Assembly (NCBI GenBank): GCA_028673005.1
Contig: CM054120.1
Coordinates: forward strand, 60,386,057 to 60,450,056
Reading direction: 5' to 3'
Source of the DNA: Tanypteryx hageni
Taxonomy: Eukaryota; Arthropoda; Insecta; Odonata; Petaluridae
DNA length: 64,000 nt
This document shows positions 1 to 7,811 of this stretch, piece by piece. The position numbers were made by a program, and so were the translations under genes. How positions within the stretch are numbered: the stretch's first letter is position 1; each line of letters starts with the position of its first letter. The notes beneath the pieces were generated by a model. That model was not told where the DNA came from, did not search any database, and saw only the letters and a program-made list of their open reading frames with translations.

Positions 1-1669
1 ACAGTTACACGAATTTAAATTCACCCAGAAAGGAAGCACTTAAAATGTATTACACTCGAATACTGCTATTTACACTACTGATTATTCGATATAGTCATTG
101 TAATTTTCTGTGATTTTAAATTCTGGCATCTATATACCTTTTTCTCACGACTTGATTTGCCAGTCTCTGGGTCCGTTGTTCTTCCCCTTCGTTTTTCCTG
201 TTATTTTCTAGCCTCGCGACTTAATCCGCCATTTTTAGTGCGTTGTTTGTTGGTTTCAATTGAACGTTTTCTTCTTTTTCTTAGAGTTTGATCTAAACTT
301 TGCGGGTGCGATATACCAATCTCTAGAATGTAATATTCTGTGGAAGTACTACAGTCACGCGCATTTCACTCCCCTCTTCCGAGCAGCTCTCTTTCCACCT
401 TACCGCCCCTACTGCTGTGCGCAGGGGAAACAATGTATAGGCAGTAACAAAGCAGCTCACTTCCTTACTTATCGCCCCTACCAAAGTGCGCCGAGTCAAC
501 AATGCGTCGGGACATCGTACCGAAATTCAACTTTGATTTTTCTAAAATCGACGATTATTTTCCCGCGATACTTTCGAAAAATATTGAAGCTTACACAAAG
601 GTTTGGTAGTTTCCGACGCTAATTTTACTCAAAATTCGAAGACTAAAATCGACGTTTATTTTTCATAAAAATCGGTGACGGTTTTCGGCGTTTACTTTAT
701 TATATTTTACGAGAATTAGTAGTTTTCGATTTTATTATTTCCTAAAAAGTGATCACTCTCGTTGTTTGTTTTTCCTAAAAATGGACCACGTGTATCAACG
801 TTCGTTTTTATACATTTAATTGTTGTTTGTTTTCGACGCATAGTATATTTCTTAAAAGGCGTTATCTAATAACGACGTTTCTTTAAATACATTTCTTGGA
901 TTTTTATCAAGAATAGTGTTATAAATTGAATTCCTTCAAATTAAATATAACTAAAAGTGTATAAATAAGAATAATTTTTTGAAGTTATTAACATTTATAA
1001 AGCGCACAAAAATTGTAAAAATAAAAATATGACATTTTTTTTTATAATTAACTAAAATAAAACGTACTGAATAAAAAAATAAATTAAATATTTTATAGAG
1101 ATATTGATTATATAAATGTTGTGTTGAATTCTTTAGGACATCTGAACTAATTATTGTAATAGCAAAAATTTAATATATCCAATACCTCCATATACATAAC
1201 CATTTAAATTACTTTTTCATTCAGTGCAGAGGTTCTAAATGCTTTAGTTAATTTCAGAAATTTTTGCAAGCATAATTATCAAAGAGTACATTTTCTGTAT
1301 ATGACAGCATGCTAGAAAGGAAGAAAGCCTGGCCCGGCAATGGTTAGTAGAGCTTGTCTCCGCCAGAGCGAAGGAGCTTATACTGTTGCGGCAAAGAACG
1401 AAAGTCAATGCATCGTATCGTATCGTAAATTTAAAGTGATTTGCCTTGTGAAAGATAAAATTGGAATAAAGAAAGTTAAATTTTAGAAAATTATATTTAC
1501 GGCAAATGTCTTAAATCTACCAGACAGCATCGAAAAATATTAAAAATCTATTATTTTCTCGAAACTCACAAAATAAAAATAATTTTTAAACGTCTACATT
1601 TGATTTGCAAATCAGTCGGCCTGGTTGAAATATAATAATTTATTATTTATTTATATGAAGATTATGTAC
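1..1669. other. AT-rich non-coding DNA, copy 1
   Basis: I see no convincing gene. A 120-codon open frame at 260-622 is low-complexity and resembles nothing I know. Around 400-500 there is a weak internal duplication in which a 'cgcccctac' motif recurs after about 60 bp. The rest is A/T-rich with poly-T and poly-A runs. Confidence 0.6.
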
Positions 1670-2330
1670 GTCGTATTTGGTTAAAATCCATGACGTCTGT
1701 TCTCTAGAAATACGTCTAAAAGACATATTATTTCAATTTTTAGTGTGGTATTCCTGTTTTTAGGCTTGCTTTAAACATCTTGATTTCATTATGGTATGTT
1801 GTACAAATCTTATATAAAAAATTTAATTGAAATTCGTTAAGCCAATTTCTTCCAACTCCATAATAAGTGAAAGAAATTAATTTGTAATTGTGGCATCCCT
1901 GATTAGCTGATTGAGTTAAATCTGCGTTTATTGTTTTCTATATATGTGTATATTATAAATATTAAATTTGTTTGAAAATTTAGAATATATTTCAACAAAT
2001 GTATGTGTAAAGAAATGTTTTTATTTGATTTATTGTGGTAGCCCTGATTTATATATCTATACTAAGCATGTTGATTTTGTTTCTATATGTTACACGCCTC
2101 CATACAAAATTTCATTGAATTCGGTTCAGCCAATTACTTCCAAATTCATAATTACCGAAATGTTTAACGTTGCAATTGTGGCACTCCCGCTTAGTCGATC
2201 TTGTCCAAATAATTTATTTTGACCATTAATTTTGTGAATATTCTATGTACTAAATTTGGTTGAAATCGGTTTAGCCAATTCTTACCAGATATATACTCGT
2301 GCGGAAGTACGTACGGACGGACGGATATCA
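1670..2330. repeat. Imperfect ~145-bp tandem repeat, copy 1
   Basis: Two landmarks recur in register. A 'ttggttgaaatcggttcagcc'-like block appears near 1677, 1823, 1967, 2111 and 2256, and a 'tgtggcatccctga'-like block near 1744, 1889, 2035 and 2177, giving spacings of 142-146 bp. Units are strongly diverged, so this is an old minisatellite-like array. It ends in 'acgtacggacggacgga', a motif often seen at the ends of insect interspersed repeats. I cannot assign it to a named family. Confidence 0.75.
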
Positions 2331-2728
2331 CAAAGATAATAGTGCTTTTCAGCAATGACGAAGCTACTAAAAACCATTTACTCTGCATGCTTTATCCCTC
2401 GAGTATTTTCATAAAAATACACATTGCTGTTTATTCTCAAAAATGTTAAAAATGCTTTATAAAATCCTCATCGCTTTTTTGTTTCCTTTAAGAATTCGTA
2501 AGTTTTAATTTTGGGGTGGCACCGGTAGTTTTCCCCCAAAGATATACTGCTACAAATTTGTTTCTTGTCCATCCTTTCACCTCTTCTACCCTCACAAGAT
2601 CCGTTTCTCGTTTCATTCAACACAAAAATGCAATTTGGTGATGCTCGAATATTCGAATATTAATGGAATAAGATTTCATAATATTTCTCGCGCTTGCATC
2701 ACACTACTAATAAAGTTTAACCTTCGCT
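2331..2728. other. Non-coding stretch left of the Polinton block
   Basis: No gene seen. It includes a short palindrome, 'gaatattcgaatattaatg', near 2647. Copies 1 and 3 differ at several positions here (for example 2699 and 2704), and the differences stop abruptly at the 466-bp invariant stretch to the right. Confidence 0.5.
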
Positions 2729-2902
2729 TCATGTTGTTCCTAATAAAGAGTATAATAATTCATTTTTCGATTGAACATCCAATCCACTACGTACCTTCTT
2801 AGGCCAACCTTGTTTCATTAAGTACGAGCGCTTGCTCCTAGGTGGCACGACGTATCTTACATTGAGGTACCCATTTGCCTGCCGGTATTTATAAAAATCC
2901 AT
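2729..2902 (-). CDS. Small ORF of 57 codons, function unknown (copy 1)
   Basis: An uninterrupted ATG-to-TGA frame on the minus strand, downstream of and in the same orientation as the capsid and VDFQ genes. The product is basic, with a run PPRSKRSY near residues 24-31, and has no membrane segment. I do not recognise it. It and its neighbour at 2953-3129 lie inside a stretch with no difference among the three copies, whereas the flanks differ. Short conserved ORFs after the capsid genes would fit a Polinton, but chance is a real alternative at this length. Confidence 0.35.
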   Translation of the reverse strand: MDFYKYRQANGYLNVRYVVPPRSKRSYLMKQGWPKKVRSGLDVQSKNELLYSLLGTT

Positions 2903-2952
2903 GCATATAATTATGATAATGAATTATTGAAATAGACAGTTAAGAAAAGTGA

Positions 2953-3129
2953 TTATTTTAACTCCTTCAGATAATTTAATCGTCCAATTATCCATTTCTG
3001 GGCTTTCTCTATACGTTTGTTCTTGTCGTAGCACAGCAACTGTCCGGGCAGGATATGAGCCAATAGTTCCAGGGATGAGGTTATATGTAAAATAATATTG
3101 AAAATATACTCAATCTCAATTTTTTTCAT
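2953..3129 (-). CDS. Small ORF of 58 codons, function unknown (copy 1)
   Basis: A complete ATG-to-TAA frame on the minus strand. The first half is hydrophobic/aliphatic (residues ~8-32, containing AHILPGQLLC) and the second half is basic and amphipathic (KNKRIEKAQKW). It lies between the VDFQ gene (3248-3532) and the 57-codon ORF, all in one direction, suggesting a serial late-gene arrangement. The frame is identical in all three copies. I do not recognise a family. Confidence 0.38.
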   Translation of the reverse strand: MKKIEIEYIFNIILHITSSLELLAHILPGQLLCYDKNKRIEKAQKWIIGRLNYLKELK

Positions 3130-3247
3130 AGAGTTTACTCAGTAACTCGTTTGTAATCTGATAACATATTATGAAAATATATACTATAGAAGGAAATTTG
3201 AGAAAAAACTGTCATTGTCGGTTAAAATTTAAATTTAATTATTTAAT

Positions 3248-3532
3248 TTATTTGTAAAATATATTTTCGTATCTTTTACCGAACGTGTACAACTCTCTTC
3301 TAATATCGTTGCAAGTTCCATAACCGTCATCCCAATCTATGCCATGACGATGCGATTTCAGCCACTCGTTTTCTCTAACACGTCGAAACCTTAATTTATG
3401 TTTTGGATAAGGCGCGCGAATGATCCAGTGCTGAAATAAAGACTGGTTTTTGCCATGAATTGCCATTACTTTTAAAACGTATCTTCCCTGGTTGTCAATG
3501 CATGCTTGGAAATCTACGAAGAGGTTCGGCAT
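3248..3532 (-). CDS. Uncharacterised Polinton-associated 'VDFQ' protein (copy 1)
   Basis: A 94-codon frame from ATG to stop. Visible landmarks: VDFQ at residues 6-9, a central PYPKHKL, and a HGIDWDDG motif near residues 63-70. From family knowledge, proteins with a VDxQ start, a PPYxW-like centre and a HGIxWDxG end are common next to insect Polinton- and virus-like elements; I know no established function. It follows the capsid gene after ~50 bp and precedes two small ORFs. Copy 3 differs at about eight residues, including the second Trp of the landmark (WDDG becomes CDDG), so it may be relaxed. It could be truncated at the C terminus. Confidence 0.55.
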   Translation of the reverse strand: MPNLFVDFQACIDNQGRYVLKVMAIHGKNQSLFQHWIIRAPYPKHKLRFRRVRENEWLKSHRHGIDWDDGYGTCNDIRRELYTFGKRYENIFYK

Positions 3533-3580
3533 CGTACGCAGTTAAAAACCTACTGACTCAAAATGAATTGTTCATATATT

Positions 3581-4721
3581 TTAACTACTGTAGTCAACAA
3601 GAATATTTCGATGACGATCGATTTCTATAATATTATAGAATTCGGCGTATATTATACGATTTATTGTCTCCGGAAGAGATTCTGCGAATCGTACATCCAT
3701 ACGTAGACTTCCTTGTCTTATTAGCTTCCAATGTGAGCCGATGTTTGATGATAGATCTGGTGTTAAGTCGAAGGCTGTTAGACAATATCCGTGAGGATAC
3801 TGTTCGCGCGAAATCGAATTCCCTTCATTCAGGAAATGGATTCCAGTACCGCTGAACAGTGTGTGATACGCCCCCACATATAATTTATCATCCGTATAAT
3901 CAGTTTGTAACGGTTTTGATGGTATTTGCTGTCCGTCGATATAGAGGGACAGGTGTGTCATTTTAAAGTGTTGGAAATTAATCGGGTTTAATGTTATTTC
4001 ACCATTAAAGCACCGATTGGTCACAAAACCTATTATACACCTCTTCTGCAATTGACCTATAATTATGTTATCGATTATTTTCATTTGTATTCCTGAGGAG
4101 ATTTTGAGAACTTTTACATCAACCCTTGTTCGAGTGTATTTGGCCGTTGTTTTCCTCAGCGTTCTACTATGCTCAATAAGAACTGTGGGGTTGATTCGAA
4201 CACGCCTTACCATAAGAGTAGCGTCAAGTAATTTTACTTTTGCATAATTTGAATCACGCAGCAGACTGAAACTGTCCCTTGAGCGAATCAACTTAACACT
4301 AAGATCGACACCGTTTAATAGAAGTTTGTCTTGATTGAATATATCGCTATGTATATGTCCGATCATATCCGCGGGTTTACTTAGTTTGGTTAACTCTCTT
4401 CTTATTGATAACCCAGAATTGCCATTATCGAGACTATCCATCGCTTTGCCTAAATCGTCATACCAACAAGACAGTGTCTAATGTGATTTTTTAGCAGCGG
4501 GGCCATAATTGATAGCCGTTTCTATATAAGACCTATAAGGATAAGTATTACTTGGCGGAGTAACCAATTTCTGATTCAAGTACAAATCCAATTGTGAGAA
4601 GATGCTGTGAAAAAAAAATATTTACATGTCCTACTTGATGTTCAAGCGTTGTTTCTGTCCCGTCTTGTTTTATGATTCTTCCCGTGACTTGCAGTAGCTT
4701 TTGCGGAAGATCGATGTACAT
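3581..4721 (-). pseudogene. Polinton major capsid protein, F54H12.2-like, broken (copy 1)
   Basis: Strong match to the F54H12.2-like capsid family of Polintons/adintoviruses, probably the double jelly-roll major capsid protein. Landmarks in order: LYLNQKLVTPPSNTYPYRSY, a DMIGHIHSDIFNQ block, VKLIRSRDSF, LMVRRVRINP, FNGEITLNP, LYVGAYHTLFSGTGIHF and the C-terminal AFDLTPDLSSNIGSHW. The 286-codon C-terminal frame (3581-4441) is intact. The N-terminal part is broken by a one-base poly-A expansion near 4612 (absent from copies 2 and 3) and a TAG at 4478-4480 (shared with copy 2). The first ~50-80 family residues are missing: the gene starts directly after the minor capsid stop. It would build the virion shell. 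Confidence 0.8.
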
Positions 4722-4740
4722 ATAACCGTCCTAACCATCT

Positions 4741-5515
4741 TTATATTTTACGAAAATTAAGTTTAACCCACGAAGTCTCAAACTCAAATGTTAAAGGCTC
4801 ACCCGTATCGTCTCTTTTATCTACTTCTATGCAATCAAACTCGCGATGCATCACGGGTACATAGTGTGGTGCCTCAAATATAAGCATTTTCTGAGTTCCA
4901 TAAACGTACTTCTTGGTATCCATGTTTGCGATTCTTAGAAGCGGGTTACATGTATCTCCAACGATTTGAGATTCCACAATATCACAGTAAATGAACATTT
5001 GATGTGGAAACCCTAAGAAAATATTTGCAGGATGGTTTGAAATATTGCCACTAGTCACATCGATTCTCGGATCAAAACCTAGTTGAAGAGCCAGCCTCGG
5101 TGAAAACGTTATCTTAACTTTCTCAATCTTATAAATCTTGGTGTGAAAATTATTGACGTCCGTGATTTTTATTTCTTTTCTTCGGCTGATATTATTTTAA
5201 CAAGTCCTGTATTCTCTTTTACCTCGAAGAAATCTTTTCTTTTTCATTAGTTTCACAAACTATATCATGAATAGTTTCGTAATTTCCAGGTTATAATTTT
5301 AATATTACGGAACCACTTTTTTCTTCCCATATCCGAATAGTGTTGTTGTTGTTACTAACAGTGAGAAGAGAACAAGGATATTGAAATTCCACGACGCCCG
5401 CAGCCCATCGACCTTTTAATTCGATACGTCGATGCAACCGTGTTCTGAATTTAGTTGTACTATTATTCGGGAACGAGTGGCGTGAGCTATTACTCGGCAA
5501 TGTAATATAAAACTC
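4741..5515 (-). pseudogene. Penton-like minor capsid protein, broken (copy 1)
   Basis: The N-terminal part reads FYITLPSNSSRHSF and then FRTRLHRRIELKGRWAAGV, the typical start of the Polinton minor capsid (penton-like) protein. The C-terminal part reads FPHQMFIYCDIVESQIVGD, then KKYVYGTQKML and a final VKLNFRKI. The middle is recognisable in changing frames, so the gene is near full length with several frameshifts rather than a large deletion. The start overlaps the end of the integrase chromodomain frame, and the stop lies ~20 bp before the capsid gene. Role inferred from family: vertex or minor virion protein. Confidence 0.65.
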
Positions 5516-6308
5516 CTACATCATTTGAACTTTTTTGTTTTATATCCTTAATTTTAACACACGAATTAAAACTTTCGGAATATCCTCTCCACTTGACGAA
5601 CGCTTCACGTCTGACACCTTTTCACTTGTACGCCATAATTTTATCTATTTTGTGTTCTTGCATGGGGGTGACGCGGATGCGTTGTAATTCAGGCTCGTAA
5701 AACGTACCTTCAATTTCATTACCACAAAGGTCTTCGATGATATATACCACCATCGATCTCTTAATAACCTTTTTTATTTTGAACCCCTCTTCTGACCAGT
5801 TATTATTATAAACTTTATCGAACTTAGATTTTTCCCTATCTATTCTCACTAGATCTCCAACGTTGTAACACGGTGCCTTAAGTTTTGCACGTATTTTTAC
5901 ACCGCACATATATTTCCAAACCTCGTAAATATTTTCATCATTGACATCTACAGGCGCCATTTTAATGGAAGTTTACGTTGCATTGTTATAGCCTTGTAGT
6001 AGTTTTGAAATGACGGTAATATAGCGTTGTGTGATATAACGCCACATTCTTATTTTAAGAGTGCGGTTAAAGCGTTCCACGACACTAGCTTTCACATCGG
6101 GATTCTGAGTTACATAGTAATTTATATTTTTCTCTTTGAAAAATTTTCTCACCAATCTCGATGTGAATTCTGTTCCCTTGTCTGTTTGGAGATGCAACGG
6201 TTTACGTTTACTTTTGCGAAAAATTTGTGAAATGCCTTCTTCACGTGTGAACCTTTTTTGCCCTTCAAAGTTATTCCCCAAGCATATTTACTAAAGACAT
6301 CGCTCACT
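5490..6308 (-). pseudogene. Polinton integrase, C-terminal part with chromodomain (copy 1, minus)
   Basis: Retroviral-type (rve) integrase core, truncated at its N terminus near 6309 by a deletion that copy 3 lacks. Seen: KYAWG, the second catalytic Asp in LQTDKGTEF, and the catalytic Glu in KASVVERFNRTLK; the first Asp (QADL) is lost with the deletion. After the core comes a C-terminal domain ending ELQRIRVTPMQEHK. A TAA interrupts at 5973 and a TGA at 5622. Beyond the TGA, in the same frame, is a chromodomain-like stretch EAFVKWRGYSESFNS. Role by family: inserts the element into host DNA. Confidence 0.8.
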
Positions 6309-6545
6309 CTTTCTCCAGCACTTGCCATGTCTGATAAGTTTTCGTAAGATCTTCTTGTGTCGAACTAGTTTGCGTTTATGACACGTCTTGAGAGAGACGT
6401 TAACTTTTATTACGTTGAGAACACATTCTCAAATCGCCTCGATTAAAGTTTTGTCAGCCCTTTTTAAAATCGCTATTCGTTGTGGTGGTTTGATCCAACA
6501 GAGAGCTCTAAGGGTATTACGGCAGCTCCGATCCGTGCGAGACAT
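6309..6545 (-). pseudogene. Small basic virion-type protein, truncated (copy 1)
   Basis: Starts at an ATG inside the 3' end of the ATPase gene (29-bp overlap). Lys/Arg-rich text includes KPPQRIAIL, KSCHKRK- or KTCHKRK-like KRKLVRHKKILRKLI. An in-frame TGA breaks it after about 45 residues. The hydrophobic C-terminal segment present in copy 3 is lost here, because the ~1.1-kb deletion joins this gene to the integrase. The family recurs between ATPase and HAKKM-type proteins in Polinton-like elements; a core or membrane-active virion role is an inference. Confidence 0.55.
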
Positions 6546-7277
6546 CTTTTCCGAATGAAAAATACCACTCTGCGCTACGGTTTTTATGTTTTGGTATATA
6601 AACTTGGGTGATTCCGTCTTTCGGAATTATTTTTGTTCTTATTCGATATTCATCAGGAGTACCCTGTTTTAAGTCAAATAAGATGTAACCGTGAGGTCTT
6701 GAGGTGGCACCTCTAAAAGCGTCTTGAATGGATTTTGGGTTTTCTGGGTAAATTTGTCTTGAAAGATGTAAGATTTGAGCTCCATTTTACGGATTTTTGA
6801 AGCATAAAATATAATAGGAATTAAGAGATATGTCGCGTCTACCTTTCCCTTGATGAAATAAATTTTGTGTTATGAAAATCACGCTCAGCCCACGGTGATA
6901 AGACCCCTTAGTAAAAAGATAAACGACGCGACCTCCCTCATCATATCATCAAGGATGATGAACCATGGCCGTGGTTTTAAGTCATTATCCCCATTTCTCA
7001 AATCATCCAGATCTGTAACCCCTTTATAAAATTTAACGTTAGCGTTCTTTCTCAATTTTAACGGTAAAGATTGCACCTCTGAATAACACCAAATAATCTC
7101 TTCAATTCTAACATCGACCATAGAATCGATTGCGTTTATAAATTTTTCCATTAAAACAGATATACTGGACACTGCAGGACCCGCCAAAGTGGCCGTGAAC
7201 GGATGTTTCCAAGGGATCGACATGATAAAGAGTGAAGACGTAAAGTGAATGTTTCGGGTTTTCATCAGAAGTTGCAC
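6517..7277 (-). pseudogene. FtsK/HerA-type genome-packaging ATPase, broken (copy 1)
   Basis: About 253 codons overall. The Walker A region follows HPFTATLAGPAVSSISV: the Lys-Ser of the P-loop is mutated here to Ile-Ser. Walker B is WFIILDDMM. The C-terminal half, in a shifted frame, shows VIFITQNLF (sensor-like), GATSRPHGYILFDLKQG and DEYRIRTKI, typical of Polinton packaging ATPases. Breaks: a frameshift near 6885 and a TAA in the KNP segment (~6785). The gene ends 29 bp inside the start of the basic protein gene. By family it pumps DNA into the capsid. Confidence 0.75.
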
Positions 7278-7303
7278 ACCTATTTTAAACTGAAAACCTT
7301 TAT

Positions 7304-7543
7304 TTACAAAAGGAAAACGGTGTATGTCCTTACTGAAAATATTTTACATTGCACAATGATTTTTATTTCATCATATTTATCAGGCTCTGGAATAACGATT
7401 CGTACTCTATACAAATGAATACAGAGACAAAAATTAATTAAAAATGCTACACACGGTTGAAAAACACAATAAATAAGTACATAAATAAGAAAATAAATTA
7501 TAACAGCAACATGAATAAATTTAGGATAAAATCGAGAGTACAA
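7304..7543 (-). CDS. Possible small membrane protein, 79 codons (copy 1)
   Basis: Open in all three copies, between the polymerase and ATPase genes and in their orientation. Residues ~9-42 are strongly hydrophobic (one or two membrane segments, e.g. VAVIIYFLIYVLIYCVF), followed by a polar tail with IPEPDKYDE. About seven residues differ between copies 1 and 3, so I see no clear sign of constraint. The AT-rich composition could give such a frame by chance. No family recognised. Confidence 0.28.
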   Translation of the reverse strand: MYSRFYPKFIHVAVIIYFLIYVLIYCVFQPCVAFLINFCLCIHLYRVRIVIPEPDKYDEIKIIVQCKIFSVRTYTVFLL

Positions 7544-7811
7544 TATACATATACATATAAAATAAATTTACATAAATAAATAAATTAACATCAATAATAA
7601 TAAATACAAATATAACAAAATAAAATATAAATGCAAATATAGCAAGCAATTACATGAATAAGTATAATTAATACATAAATAAATAACATCTGCAAACAGG
7701 AACGTTTTCTTAGCCTGATATTCATTTGCGAAAAGAGTGAAGGCCCTCCTTAATTATACAACGTTCTGGAAAGCACTTCAGAAAAATTATACGCATTACA
7801 CATTTTAAATG
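7544..7811. other. AT-rich low-complexity spacer (copy 1)
   Basis: Dominated by 'ataaataaat' and 'aataataa' runs up to about 7690, then unique sequence up to the polymerase stop. No gene seen. The open frame that runs on to 7750 is a frameshifted continuation of the polymerase, not a separate gene. Confidence 0.6.

Noticed and set aside
260..622. 120-codon plus-strand open frame (also 20102-20464 and 39936-40298)
   Set aside because: Starts at a non-ATG codon in a poly-T stretch, has biased low-complexity composition and matches no family I know; treated as chance.
3664..4247. Plus-strand open frames opposite the capsid gene (also opposite the other capsid copies)
   Set aside because: Antisense shadows of the conserved capsid coding sequence.
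6027..6230. Plus-strand open frame opposite the integrase core (and equivalents at 14259-14483 and 56827-57030 on the other strand)
   Set aside because: Antisense shadow; the integrase motifs are on the opposite strand.
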